DNA from: Flavobacteriaceae bacterium
GTDB taxonomy: Bacteria > Bacteroidota > Bacteroidia > Flavobacteriales > Flavobacteriaceae
Direction: 5' to 3'
Length of the DNA: 64,000 nt
Assembly: GCA_028280265.1 (NCBI GenBank)
Contig: JANQMD010000039.1
Span: forward strand, 62,001 to 126,000
In this document: one piece after another, positions 52,471 through 61,640 of the stretch
Position numbering within the stretch: the stretch's first letter is position 1
Layout: the number at the start of each line of letters is the position of its first letter
Position numbers and translations under genes: made by a program
Notes under the pieces: generated by a model
Databases searched by the model: none
Told to the model about the DNA's origin: nothing
What the model saw: only the letters and a program-made list of their open reading frames with translations

Positions 52471-53253
52471 TTATTCTCTTATGATACTTTCTAGTTTTTT
52501 TAGTTCTTCATTGACTCCTGACATTAGAGTCAATTTCTTATCATTGATTGAATAGATTGCATATTTTTCATCCCTGTGCTCCTCCTCTTGATTCGTTCTT
52601 TCCTTGTACTTTACGAGGACTTTTCCCTTATCATGATCAACTACCCAATTTTGTACATCTACACCTTTGGTAACTTGTGTGAAATTTCCACCCGACAAAT
52701 TTGATATGTATAAATCTTCATAATCTTCTGAATTCAACTTTCCATCTCCATTGTTATCTTCAAAAGCTATCAGATATGTTATAGTGCTGTAACTTTTTAT
52801 TCGTTCACCTAATATCTCATGTGCTACATCTCTAGTTCCAATAGTTGAAATAGAAGCTTTCTTATCAAGAAGAGATCGTATGACATTATAATTTTTATCT
52901 AAAAATACTACGTTGACTAAATCTGTATTGGAATTGTAATAACCTTTAGAAGGTTTAGAATACAAAAGCTTTGAAATATCTTCTCCTTTTTTATAATCTC
53001 TAACCCCGACTTTCAATAAGAAATTTGGCGAATTATATATTTCTTCAGGCATGTCATAATCTAATCCTTGCCATACAATACTATCTTTCTTTGCCTCTTC
53101 TAAATCCTCACCGACGATGAGTCCACTCTGCTGATATTGAACTTGTCTTCTCGGCAAAAATTCTTTTACAATCATAAATATTCCAAACCCAAGTAGAAGA
53201 GGTAACATTAACCCATTCAGGATAATTAAGAATTTTATCAATTTATTATTCAT
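52471..53253 (-). CDS. Membrane-anchored protein with EF-hand-like motif, unknown function
   Basis: The protein has 260 aa. One N-terminal hydrophobic segment (about 6-29) precedes a soluble domain. FEDNNGDGKLNSEDYEDLYI (about 167-186) fits an EF-hand or dockerin calcium loop. YISNLSGGNFTQVTKG, VVDHDKGKVLVKY and IYSINDKKLTLMSG look like beta-propeller blades of the TolB type. I do not recognise a named family. It lies 12 bases after scoB and abuts xthA, so it is in the same transcript. Confidence 0.6.
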   Translation of the reverse strand: MNNKLIKFLIILNGLMLPLLLGFGIFMIVKEFLPRRQVQYQQSGLIVGEDLEEAKKDSIVWQGLDYDMPEEIYNSPNFLLKVGVRDYKKGEDISKLLYSKPSKGYYNSNTDLVNVVFLDKNYNVIRSLLDKKASISTIGTRDVAHEILGERIKSYSTITYLIAFEDNNGDGKLNSEDYEDLYISNLSGGNFTQVTKGVDVQNWVVDHDKGKVLVKYKERTNQEEEHRDEKYAIYSINDKKLTLMSGVNEELKKLESIIRE

Positions 53254-53265
53254 AGCATATAGTTT

Positions 53266-53919
53266 TTATAGTTTCATTTCTGGGATTTCTCCTTCCACAA
53301 TTAGTGTTCCTTCAGTAGCATTTTGAATTTGCTCTACACTCACCCCAGGAGCCCTCTCTAAGAGATGAAAAGCACCGTCTTTGACATCCATAACGGCTAA
53401 GTTAGTCACTACTTTTTTAACACAGCCAACTCCAGTTAAGGGCAATGAACATTGTTTCAATAGTTTTGATTCTCCTCGCTTGTTTGTATGCATCATCGCC
53501 ACAATAATATTCTCTGCTGATGCCACTAAATCCATTGCTCCACCCATTCCTTTTACCATTTTTCCTGGTATCTTCCAATTGGCAATGTCTCCATTTTCTG
53601 CTACTTCCATCGCTCCCAATATCGTTAAATGCACATGCTGCCCACGAATCATGGAGAAACTGGTAGCTGAATCAAAAAAGCTAGCACCAGGCAATGTTGT
53701 AATAGTTTGTTTTCCTGCATTGATAACATCGGCATCTTCTTCTCCTTCAAAAGGAAAAGGCCCCATTCCTAAAACACCATTTTCACTCTGAAATTCAACT
53801 TCGATGTCTTCTCTCACAAAGTTTGCTACCAATGTTGGAATTCCGATTCCTAAGTTTACATAGTAACCGTCTTGTACTTCTTTTGCGATTCTTTTCGCAA
53901 TTCCATTTTTATCTAACAT
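53266..53919 (-). CDS. scoB: 3-oxoacid CoA-transferase subunit B
   Basis: This 217-aa subunit of succinyl-CoA:3-ketoacid CoA transferase (EC 2.8.3.5) helps use or make acetoacetate. The family core GYYVNLGIGIPTLVANFV and the active-site Glu in FQSENGVLGMGPFP are present, as is GAMDLVASAENIIV. The A subunit is at 54351, separated by a four-helix-bundle gene. Together they make the alpha2beta2 or fused enzyme. Confidence 0.95.
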   Translation of the reverse strand: MLDKNGIAKRIAKEVQDGYYVNLGIGIPTLVANFVREDIEVEFQSENGVLGMGPFPFEGEEDADVINAGKQTITTLPGASFFDSATSFSMIRGQHVHLTILGAMEVAENGDIANWKIPGKMVKGMGGAMDLVASAENIIVAMMHTNKRGESKLLKQCSLPLTGVGCVKKVVTNLAVMDVKDGAFHLLERAPGVSVEQIQNATEGTLIVEGEIPEMKL

Positions 53920-53953
53920 AATTTGAATATGTGTTGATTCGATAATTTGAAAA

Positions 53954-54307
53954 TTACCTTCTTTTTGATGATGAAATAATTTTACTTATTATCTTGATAA
54001 TTGTCTTTAAATCTTCTATCAATTCTTCATTAGGATTTGGATAAAATTCAGACTCTTTGCATAAACCCAACCAATATTCGAGCTCATCTGCTTCTTTAGC
54101 CGAAATTTTAAACTTATGCACAAAATCGGCTTTGCTTTCTGCATTTTGTGCTTCTCGGATGTTTGCTCCTATTGAAGTCCCACTTCTAAATACTTGTGAT
54201 GACATCTCAAATTTATATAAAGATCTTAGTTCTTCTGAAAACTTTATGATCTCTAATGAAAACTCGAATGTCAAATGAACGATTAAGTTTTCCTTGTCAT
54301 TTCTCAT
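53954..54307 (-). CDS. Four-helix-bundle protein (S23/IVS family)
   Basis: This 117-aa helical protein has the IVS-type stretches FSLEIIKFSEELRSLYKFEM, SSQVFRSGTSIGANIREAQNAESKADFVHKFKI and KEADELEYWLGLC. The family was first found in intervening sequences of 23S rRNA genes; here there is no rRNA. It stands between scoB and scoA, a place where a simple operon would have nothing. Gaps are 34 and 43 bases, larger than its neighbours', so it may be a later insertion. The function is unknown. Confidence 0.88.
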   Translation of the reverse strand: MRNDKENLIVHLTFEFSLEIIKFSEELRSLYKFEMSSQVFRSGTSIGANIREAQNAESKADFVHKFKISAKEADELEYWLGLCKESEFYPNPNEELIEDLKTIIKIISKIISSSKRR

Positions 54308-54350
54308 AGCTAATTATTTTCATTTCCAAATATTCAAATTGAATAATTGG

Positions 54351-55052
54351 TTAACTCCGTTTTCGAACTGTTCTCTGCTCTATTCTCTTCTCGTACTTCT
54401 CACCTTGGAAAATTCTTTGCACAAAAATTCCTGGAATATGAATATGATTAGGATCTAGCTCCCCAACCGGAACCAATTCCTCTACTTCTGCCACTGTAAT
54501 TTTGGCCGCTCCGCACATACACGGATTAAAATTTCTGGCTGTTCCTTTAAAAATTAGGTTCCCAGCTTCATCTCCTTTCCATGCTTTTACAAAAGAGAAA
54601 TCTGCTTTGTAAGCAGGCTCTAAAACATACATTTTCCCATCGAACTCTCTGGTCTCCTTTCCCTCAGCTACTTCTGTCCCATAGCCTGCTGGTGTATAAA
54701 AAGCAGGAAAGCCAGCTTGAGCAGCTCTACATTTTTCAGCCAAAGTTCCTTGAGGTGTTAACTCAACTTCCAATTCTCCTGAAAGCATTTGTCTCTCAAA
54801 TTCATCGTTCTCACCAACATAAGAGGAAATCATTTTTTTGATCTGTTTGCTCTGTAGTAAAAATCCCAATCCAAAATCATCAACTCCTGCATTGTTGGAT
54901 ATACAGGTAAGATTGTTTACGCCCAATCTAACAAGCTCAGAAATGGCATTTTCTGGAATTCCACATAGTCCAAACCCTCCTAGCATTAAAGTCATTCCAC
55001 TCTCTACACCTTTAGCTGCTTCTTGGACATTGTTTACCTTTTTATTAATCAT
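54351..55052 (-). CDS. scoA: 3-oxoacid CoA-transferase subunit A
   Basis: This 233-aa protein has [50 protein letters not shown] and [14 protein letters not shown], all typical of the A subunit. The start is set at MINKKVNNV, which gives the standard length. An ATG 87 bases upstream would add a Cys/Tyr-rich stretch that overlaps a palindrome (55107-55121) and the end of the next gene, and is unlikely to be translated. Confidence 0.95.
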   Translation of the reverse strand: MINKKVNNVQEAAKGVESGMTLMLGGFGLCGIPENAISELVRLGVNNLTCISNNAGVDDFGLGFLLQSKQIKKMISSYVGENDEFERQMLSGELEVELTPQGTLAEKCRAAQAGFPAFYTPAGYGTEVAEGKETREFDGKMYVLEPAYKADFSFVKAWKGDEAGNLIFKGTARNFNPCMCGAAKITVAEVEELVPVGELDPNHIHIPGIFVQRIFQGEKYEKRIEQRTVRKRS

Positions 55053-55106
55053 TCTTTGTTTCTTATAATTCTTACTACACTTCGGATATGCTTCGACCAT
55101 ACTTGG

Positions 55107-55121
55107 CACCAAGGCTTGGTG
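55107..55121. repeat. Palindrome between ponA and scoA
   Basis: CACCAAG-G-CTTGGTG is a perfect 7-bp inverted repeat in the 83-base ponA-scoA gap. It has no T run. It may be an mRNA end, an operator or a dispersed repeat; the neighbouring CTTCGGATATGCTTCGA also looks repeat-like. Confidence 0.45.
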
Positions 55122-55135
55122 TAATTGTTTTGACA

Positions 55136-57445
55136 TCAAAAATCTGTGTCGTCGGATTCTACTTTATCCGCTTTTTTCCTTTCTCCTTTTTTCTTCTCCT
55201 CTTCGGTTAACTCATCTCCGCAATTGATATTAATACCCACATATTCGGGTTTTTCAAAATCTTCCTGACTGATATTTAAGGTTGGATCTGCATATAATTT
55301 TTTCATATACAAAGCCCAAGTTGGTAATGACATAGTAGCTCCTTGCCCTTCTGCTATTTTTTCAAAATGTGCAGCTCTGTCTTCACCTCCTGTCCAAACA
55401 CCTGTTGCTAAATTGGGGACAACTCCCATAAACCATCCATCGGTATGGTTCTGTGTTGTTCCCGTTTTTCCTGCTATTGGATTGGTAAATTCATACGGAA
55501 ATCCTGTAATGATATCTTTGTAATAATGATATTTGGTTCGCAATCGAACTCCAGATCCAGCTGTTGTTACTCCTTTTAATAAATCCAGAACCACATAAGC
55601 TATTTCTTCACTCATTACCTCTTTCGTTTTTGGAGTAAACTCAGCCAAAACAGTTCCGTTTTTATCCTCAATTCTACTGATCATATTGGGCTCCACTCTC
55701 AATCCTTTATTCGCAAATGTAGCATACGCACTGGTCATTTCCATCAAAGACAATTCTACAGAACCTAAAGCGATAGACGGTGCCTCTGGAATTTTATTTT
55801 GAATTCCCGCCGACTGTGCCAAACGTACCACATTCAATGGCGTAACCATATCGATTAAACGGGCTGAGATTACATTAATAGATCCTGCAAGTGCCTCTTT
55901 TAATGTGAGTTCTCCTCCATATACCTTGTCTGAATTTTTAGGAGTCCATTCCTCTGGGATTCCATATTTCCCTTTGGGAATTGTATACGGAGTATTCGGA
56001 TATTTATCGCAAGGAGACATTCTCAATTGATTGATCGCAGTTGCATATACAAAAGGCTTGAAGGTAGATCCTACCTGTCTTTTTCCCTGATTTACCTGAT
56101 CGTATTTAAAATACTTATGATTGATTCCTCCTACCCATGCTTTTACATGACCCGTTTGTGGCTCGATAGACAACAATCCTGATCGTAAAAAGAATTTATA
56201 ATAACGAATGGAATCGTTTGGAGACATGATCGTATCAATTTCCCCTTTCCAAGAAAATACCCTCATGTCAGTTTTTGCGGCAAAAGCAGAATCGATGTAT
56301 TTTTGAGACTTTCCATCTCGCTTCATTCGTTTGTATCTATCTGAATTTTTACGAGCTCTTGAGTAGATCAAATCAATTTGCTCATCTTCTAAATCGTAAA
56401 AAGGCGCTGTTTCGTTCTTTTTATGCTCTTTATTAAAATACTTCTGAAGATTTGCCATATGCTCGTACATGGCTTCTTGGGCATACTTTTGCATCCTAGA
56501 GTCAATCGTCACGAATATTTTTAATCCATCTCTATTGATGTTATAAATCTCTCCATTAGGCTTGGGGTTTTCTTTCACCCACTTCTTTAATCTGGCACGC
56601 AAGTATTCTCTAAAATAAGTCGCCAGTCCATCATTATGACTTTCTGGTGTAAAGTTGATTTTTAAAGGAAGTTGTTGCAATGAATCTTTTTCCTTTTGGG
56701 TGATGAATCCATTTTTAGCCATTTGTGCAAAGACAACGTTTCTTCTCGTTAGCGATTTTTTCTTTGAAATTTCTCTGTTGGGATTGTATTGTCTAGGATT
56801 CTTAAGCATTGCCACTAAAATAGCTGACTCTTGCAAATCTAAATCTCGAGGTTCTTTTCCAAAGTAAATACGAGCAGCAGAACGGATTCCAATGGCATTG
56901 AAAAGAAAACCTTGCGTATTCAAATACATGGCAATGATCTCATTCTTTGTGTATTGACGCTCTAATTTAATTGCTACGATCCATTCCTTGGCTTTCTGCA
57001 TCACCCTCTTAAAAGCATTACTAGAAGCTCGCTTTGTAAATAAGTTTTTAGCCAACTGCTGGGTAATGGTACTGGCTCCTCCTCCTTTACCCATTTTTAC
57101 AACAGCTCTTGCTGTACCACGAAAATCGATTCCTGAATGCTTATAAAACCGCTCATCCTCAGTAGCAATCAATGCTTTTACTAAATTCTCGGGAAGGTCT
57201 TTAAACCCTACTGGTGTTCTATTTTGATAGGCATATTTTCCTAGAGTGACTCCATCTGAGGAGATCACTTCGGTGGCTAGATTTTTTTGAGGATTTTCTA
57301 ATTCTTCAAATGTAGGCAGCGCGCCAAATACTCCCCAAGATGCTAAAAGGAAGAGTAAAAGTATCGCGCCAAATCCACTAAAAACAAGTATCCAAAACCT
57401 TTTTATATATTTTTTGAAATTTGATTTTTTAGTCTTTTTTCCCAC
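55136..57445 (-). CDS. Penicillin-binding protein 1A, transglycosylase/transpeptidase
   Basis: This 769-aa bifunctional peptidoglycan synthase has a single N-terminal membrane helix (about 15-40) followed by the GT51 domain (about 60-240; [12 protein letters not shown] with catalytic Glu96, and [16 protein letters not shown]). A beta-rich linker precedes the transpeptidase (about 400-700): [11 protein letters not shown] (Ser-x-x-Lys near 430), LAGSINV (SxN) and the [15 protein letters not shown] box near 660. A C-terminal charged tail is disordered. It lies 2 bases after gldH, the conserved ricT-gldH-ponA order in Flavobacteriia. Confidence 0.95.
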   Translation of the reverse strand: MGKKTKKSNFKKYIKRFWILVFSGFGAILLLFLLASWGVFGALPTFEELENPQKNLATEVISSDGVTLGKYAYQNRTPVGFKDLPENLVKALIATEDERFYKHSGIDFRGTARAVVKMGKGGGASTITQQLAKNLFTKRASSNAFKRVMQKAKEWIVAIKLERQYTKNEIIAMYLNTQGFLFNAIGIRSAARIYFGKEPRDLDLQESAILVAMLKNPRQYNPNREISKKKSLTRRNVVFAQMAKNGFITQKEKDSLQQLPLKINFTPESHNDGLATYFREYLRARLKKWVKENPKPNGEIYNINRDGLKIFVTIDSRMQKYAQEAMYEHMANLQKYFNKEHKKNETAPFYDLEDEQIDLIYSRARKNSDRYKRMKRDGKSQKYIDSAFAAKTDMRVFSWKGEIDTIMSPNDSIRYYKFFLRSGLLSIEPQTGHVKAWVGGINHKYFKYDQVNQGKRQVGSTFKPFVYATAINQLRMSPCDKYPNTPYTIPKGKYGIPEEWTPKNSDKVYGGELTLKEALAGSINVISARLIDMVTPLNVVRLAQSAGIQNKIPEAPSIALGSVELSLMEMTSAYATFANKGLRVEPNMISRIEDKNGTVLAEFTPKTKEVMSEEIAYVVLDLLKGVTTAGSGVRLRTKYHYYKDIITGFPYEFTNPIAGKTGTTQNHTDGWFMGVVPNLATGVWTGGEDRAAHFEKIAEGQGATMSLPTWALYMKKLYADPTLNISQEDFEKPEYVGININCGDELTEEEKKKGERKKADKVESDDTDF

Positions 57446-57447
57446 TA

Positions 57448-57951
57448 TTAATTTGTTTTTTCGATTCTAAACCCAACATCTGTAACTCCTTCTAATTTTT
57501 CCATCCCCTTTACAGATCCATTTTTTCTCATCGCATGCCTCAGAGATACTTTATAAATGCCCGAAGAAGGAAATACAGTATTTTCTTTGTAAAAAAGTTT
57601 ACTTTCTTTTATTTCTGAAATCCCAGAGCCTAAAAACTTTCCTGTTTTATCTGTCATCGCATATTGCAAAGTATCTACAATTTTCTTGCCATCAGGAAAT
57701 TGAATATCAGTGATTAAATATAAGTTGCTATAAGCATACTGTTCATCATTTCTGATATTGATAAATAAATTGTTTCTAGAGAGCGTGTCTGTGATCTGAA
57801 ATTCAAAACTAACGACTTGATTTCTTTCCCATACATCATTCTTTAAACTTTTATATTCATCAAAAACTCTATTAGAATCACACCCTACAAAGGCAATAAA
57901 TAATATTAGATAGAAAATAAAATTTCTATTTTTTTTGATTCCTCTTTCCAT
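57448..57951 (-). CDS. gldH: Gliding motility lipoprotein GldH
   Basis: This 167-aa lipoprotein has the signal FYLILFIAFVGCDSNRVF (Cys near 22), then the GldH domain with YAYSNLYLITDIQFPDG, DTLQYAM, GKFLGSGISEIKES and the terminal FPSSGIYKVSLRHAMRKNG. It is needed for gliding in Flavobacterium johnsoniae, as known for the family, and tied to type IX secretion. The start MERGIKKNRN is chosen because the longer frame upstream overlaps ricT over its whole length. With this start, gldH still overlaps the ricT end by 26 bases. Confidence 0.92.
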   Translation of the reverse strand: MERGIKKNRNFIFYLILFIAFVGCDSNRVFDEYKSLKNDVWERNQVVSFEFQITDTLSRNNLFINIRNDEQYAYSNLYLITDIQFPDGKKIVDTLQYAMTDKTGKFLGSGISEIKESKLFYKENTVFPSSGIYKVSLRHAMRKNGSVKGMEKLEGVTDVGFRIEKTN

Positions 57952-59176
57952 TCGAATTCCTTCTACGCTTTTTCGAAGTATTTTTTTGATTCTGATTATT
58001 GCTTTTCGCCTGTGGATTTGTCGGCTTACTGTTGCTCTTCGGCTTGCTATTTTTTCTTCGGTTCCTTCTTCGTCGACTCTTCTTAGGAGCATCAAACCTC
58101 GTTAAACTGTCTTGACCAACAACATCTTCAAAGTCAATTTTTATTTCTTCTTCAATTTCTGATTCATATTCTTCTAACGGAATTCCTAACTCGTTATTTT
58201 TATTGAGTTCAATAATTTCGTGAACCTGCTCTAAGGTTAACTTATACCATTTTGCACTGTCTTCTTTGTAGGTATACCAAAGATGCTTTTTGAAAATATC
58301 CATTTTCACAAACTCCGCATTCCCTCTTTCCGTTTTCAACAGTACTTTTTGATCTGGAAAATCCTCTAGCGCATCTAAATAGGTATCTAATTCGAAGTTT
58401 AAGCAACATTTTAACTTCCCACATTGGCCCGCTAATTTTAACGGATTCAATGATAGCTGTTGGTATCTTGCTGCGGTAGTTGTTACTTTTCTAAAATCTG
58501 TTAACCAAGTAGAGCAACACAATTCTCTACCACAAGAACCAACTCCTCCCAGTCTTGCTGCTTCTTGTCTCGCTCCCACTTGTTTCATTTCTATGCGAAT
58601 AGAAAAAGCGGAAGCCAAATCTTTAATCAATTGTCTAAAATCGACCCTACCTTCAGCAGTGTAGTAAAAAGTAGCTTTGTTACCATCTCCCTGAAATTCA
58701 ACATCAGAAAGTTTCATTTGCAATCCAAGACGACCAATTATCTCTCTCCCGCGAGTTTGAGTTTCTAATTCTCGATCTCTCGATCTTTGCCAAATATCAA
58801 TGTCTTTTTGTGAAGCTTTTCGATAAATCTTTTTGATATTCTCATCGTCGAAAAAGACTTTTCTCTTTTTCATCTGAACTTTTACCAGCTCGCCTGCTAG
58901 AGAAACCACTCCCACATCGTGACCAGGAGAGCCTTCTACAGCAACAACATCACCCATAGAAACAGATAAATTTCCTGGATTTTTATAAAAATGTTTTCTT
59001 CCGTTTTTAAAACGTACCTCGTATATGTGAAATGGTTTTTCACCTGAAGGCAATGTCATATTAGACAGCCAGTCAAAAACCGATAATTTTTCGCAACCTC
59101 CCGTTGTACAACTTCCATTGCTTTTACAACCTCTTGGCTTGCCATCTACACTAGTACCGCAACTACTACATCCCAT
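57926..59176 (-). CDS. ricT: PSP1/RicT-domain protein
   Basis: The protein has 416 aa. The PSP1 domain (about 45-270) has IYEVRFKNGRKHFYKNP, and near its end the paired cysteines GSCGRELCCSTW and GQCGKLKCCLNFE that bind an iron-sulfur cluster in RicT-type complexes. The N-terminus is Cys-rich as well (GCSSCGTSVDGKPRGCKS). The C-terminal about 60 residues are a basic, low-complexity tail. RicT in Bacillus regulates RNA processing; the Bacteroidota role is not established. It is the first gene before gldH and ponA. Confidence 0.9.
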   Translation of the reverse strand: MGCSSCGTSVDGKPRGCKSNGSCTTGGCEKLSVFDWLSNMTLPSGEKPFHIYEVRFKNGRKHFYKNPGNLSVSMGDVVAVEGSPGHDVGVVSLAGELVKVQMKKRKVFFDDENIKKIYRKASQKDIDIWQRSRDRELETQTRGREIIGRLGLQMKLSDVEFQGDGNKATFYYTAEGRVDFRQLIKDLASAFSIRIEMKQVGARQEAARLGGVGSCGRELCCSTWLTDFRKVTTTAARYQQLSLNPLKLAGQCGKLKCCLNFELDTYLDALEDFPDQKVLLKTERGNAEFVKMDIFKKHLWYTYKEDSAKWYKLTLEQVHEIIELNKNNELGIPLEEYESEIEEEIKIDFEDVVGQDSLTRFDAPKKSRRRRNRRKNSKPKSNSKPTNPQAKSNNQNQKNTSKKRRRNSNGKRNQKK

Positions 59177-59330
59177 AAGATGACTTTATTTTATAGAAAG
59201 TCAAAAGACTCCCTCTTGTTTTTACTTGATCTTTAGATAGATATTTTATTTAAAATCCAATCTATTTAATCAGTAAATATAAGGATTCTTAAGGAATTTG
59301 AAAATTGAAAAAAATCATAAAAAAAGTCTC

Positions 59331-59355
59331 TTGACTTCGACTTCCCTCAGCAACC
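59331..59355. repeat. Dispersed structured repeat in the trhO terminator loop
   Basis: This third copy reads TTGACTTCGACTTCCCTCAG and then CAACC, one or two bases different from the polA copies. It lies between an A run ending near 59326 and the T run at 59363-59369. On the minus strand, A-tract, repeat and U-tract together would make the terminator of trhO. Confidence 0.65.
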
Positions 59356-59367
59356 AGAAAGGCTTTT

Positions 59368-60399
59368 TTACCTCTTATATTTTAATTTTTCAGACCGTCC
59401 TTTCTTAAAAATTTTGTTGCTTGCATGCTTCCCTTTTCTCAACGCTTTTTGCTCTTCGTATGGCAAATGGATGACTTCTTGACATTCTGCAGAACAGGTA
59501 TTTTCCATTTTTTCAGCACATTCATCACACTGAATAAAGAGTAAATGACATGCCTCATTGGCACAGTTGGTATGCGTATCACAAGGTTTTCCACACTGGT
59601 GACAATTGGCAATCACGTCTTCAGAAATCTTTTCTGCTCTTCTGTGATCGAAGACAAAGTTCTTCCCAATAAACTTGTTCTCAATTCCTTCGGCTTTTAT
59701 CTGACGTGTATACTCAATAATCCCTCCTTCTAACTGAAAGACATTCTTAAATCCTTTGTGCTTGTAATATGCAGAAGCTTTTTCACAACGAATACCTCCT
59801 GTGCAATACATCAATAGGTTTTTATCCTCTTTATGTTCTTTTAAATCTTCTTCAATGATATCCAAAGAGTCTCGAAACGTATCTACATCTGGCGTAACAG
59901 CGCCTTCAAAATGTCCGATTTCACTTTCGTAGTGATTTCTCATGTCTACGCACACAGTGTTTGGATCTGCCAACATCGCATTGAACTCTTTTGCATTCAA
60001 ATGCACTCCTTTGTCTGTGACATCAAACGTATCATCATTCAAACCATCGGCTACAATTTTATCCCTCACTTTCACTTTTAGCTTCAGGAAAGATTTGTTG
60101 TCTTGTTCAACAGCAACATTTAAACGAATTCCATTCAAAAAATCGATGGCGTCTAGTTGTTCTTTTAGCGTATTGAAGTTTTCAGCGGGAACAGAAATCT
60201 GAGCGTTGATCCCTTCATAAGAAACATAGGTTCTTCCCAATACATCCAATGCATTCCATTCGATGAAAAGTTTGTCTCTAAATAATTGTGGGTTCTCTAT
60301 CTTGTAATATTGATAGAATGAAATGGTGATGCGGTCTTTTCCCGCCTCATCTATTAATGCAGCGCGTTCTTTGGCGCTTAACTTATTGTACAGTTGCAT
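59368..60399 (-). CDS. trhO: tRNA uridine(34) hydroxylase TrhO (rhodanese-like)
   Basis: The protein has 343 aa. An N-terminal acylphosphatase-like domain (about 20-115; SFYQYYKIENPQLFRDKL, GRTYVSYEGINAQISVP) precedes a rhodanese domain (about 135-240) with catalytic Cys199 in MYCTGGIRCEKA. The C-terminal part is Cys-rich (CHQCGKPCDTHTNCANEACH, CDECAEK), likely a zinc site. TrhO makes 5-hydroxyuridine at the wobble base in an O2-dependent way. It is convergent with no gene; its terminator contains the dispersed repeat. Confidence 0.94.
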   Translation of the reverse strand: MQLYNKLSAKERAALIDEAGKDRITISFYQYYKIENPQLFRDKLFIEWNALDVLGRTYVSYEGINAQISVPAENFNTLKEQLDAIDFLNGIRLNVAVEQDNKSFLKLKVKVRDKIVADGLNDDTFDVTDKGVHLNAKEFNAMLADPNTVCVDMRNHYESEIGHFEGAVTPDVDTFRDSLDIIEEDLKEHKEDKNLLMYCTGGIRCEKASAYYKHKGFKNVFQLEGGIIEYTRQIKAEGIENKFIGKNFVFDHRRAEKISEDVIANCHQCGKPCDTHTNCANEACHLLFIQCDECAEKMENTCSAECQEVIHLPYEEQKALRKGKHASNKIFKKGRSEKLKYKR

Positions 60400-60563
60400 G
60401 CTATACCAATTGAGTTAAACAAAATATGTGTGATTAATCTCTGTTAATCATCGGCAAAAGTAGTATTATTTTCTAATTCTTGTTTTGTTTCACGAGTTTA
60501 AAATTAAACATTCTGTTATATTTTGAATCATTCTTAAATTTTCGCATTTTCTTCACAAAAACC

Positions 60564-60596
60564 TTGATTCTGTTGCTTGATTTTTTATAATCTTTG
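60564..60596 (+). promoter_or_regulatory. Candidate promoter of asd
   Basis: TTG (60564-60566), a 21-base spacer and TAATCTTTG (60588-60596) resemble the Bacteroidota promoter with one extra base in the -7 box. It lies about 33 bases before the ATG. Confidence 0.5.
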
Positions 60597-60629
60597 CATT
60601 TCAATTATTAGATATAAAAATAAATTACG

Positions 60630-61640
60630 ATGAAAGTAGCAGTTGTAGGCGCTACCGGTATGGTAGGAAATGTAATGCTAAAGGTACTTGCAGAAAGAAA
60701 CTTTGAAATCTCTGAATTAATCCCTGTAGCATCTGAGCGATCTATTGGAAAAAAAATTGAATATAAAGGGAAATCTTTTTCGATTGTAGGGATGCAAGAC
60801 GCGGTAGATGCGAAACCTGATATTGCCTTATTTTCTGCTGGTGGAAATACTTCTTTAGAATGGGCTCCAAAATTTGCAGAAGTTGGGACTACTGTCATTG
60901 ACAATTCTTCTGCTTGGCGAATGGATCCGACAAAAAAGTTAGTTGTTCCTGAGATTAATGGTGATGTGTTAAATGAGAGTGATAAAATTATTGCGAATCC
61001 AAATTGTTCTACAATTCAATTGGTGATGGCTCTTGCTCCATTACATTCAAAATATAAGATGAAACGCGTAGTTGTGTCTACCTATCAATCTGTTTCTGGA
61101 ACAGGTGTAAAAGCAGTACAACAGTTAGCAAACGAAGAAGCTGGTATTGAAGGAGAAATGGCTTATCCACACCCAATTGGAAGAAATGCTTTGCCTCATT
61201 GTGATATCTTTTTAGAGAATGGTTATACCAAAGAAGAAATGAAATTGGTAAAAGAATCTAAAAAAATCTTACGAGATGACACTTTTTCTGTGACAGCTAC
61301 GGCTGTTCGAATTCCAACTGCTGGTGGACACTCAGAATCGGTAAATATAGAGTTTGAAAACGACTTCGATCTAAATGAAGTTCGAGAAATTTTAACTCAA
61401 ACTCCTGGGGTTATTGTACAAGATGATCTAGAGAACAATTTGTATCCAATGCCCGTGACGGCTCATGATAAAGATGAAGTATTTGTAGGTAGAATTCGAA
61501 GAGATGAATCTCAGGAAAACTCCTTAAATTTGTGGATTGTTTCTGACAACCTAAGAAAAGGTGCTGCGACCAATACGGTGCAGATTGCAGAATATTTAAT
61601 TGAAAACAATCTAGTAGAAATCAATGAGTACATTTCATAA
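60630..61640 (+). CDS. asd: Aspartate-semialdehyde dehydrogenase
   Basis: This 336-aa cytoplasmic enzyme converts aspartyl-phosphate to aspartate semialdehyde for lysine, threonine, methionine and diaminopimelate. The NADP-binding GATGMVGNVML is at the N-terminus, active Cys126 in NPNCSTIQ, the conserved STYQSVSGTG and IGRNALPH, and R-I-PTAGGHSESVN substrate residues. Its end overlaps the next gene's start by 17 bases. Confidence 0.96.
   Translation: MKVAVVGATGMVGNVMLKVLAERNFEISELIPVASERSIGKKIEYKGKSFSIVGMQDAVDAKPDIALFSAGGNTSLEWAPKFAEVGTTVIDNSSAWRMDPTKKLVVPEINGDVLNESDKIIANPNCSTIQLVMALAPLHSKYKMKRVVVSTYQSVSGTGVKAVQQLANEEAGIEGEMAYPHPIGRNALPHCDIFLENGYTKEEMKLVKESKKILRDDTFSVTATAVRIPTAGGHSESVNIEFENDFDLNEVREILTQTPGVIVQDDLENNLYPMPVTAHDKDEVFVGRIRRDESQENSLNLWIVSDNLRKGAATNTVQIAEYLIENNLVEINEYIS

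Noticed and set aside
55053..55139. 29-residue extension of ScoA
   Set aside because: It covers a palindrome and overlaps the end of the PBP1A gene; the usual ScoA length is obtained without it.
57952..58095. 48-residue extension of GldH
   Set aside because: It lies wholly inside ricT, and a lipoprotein signal begins only after MERGIKK.
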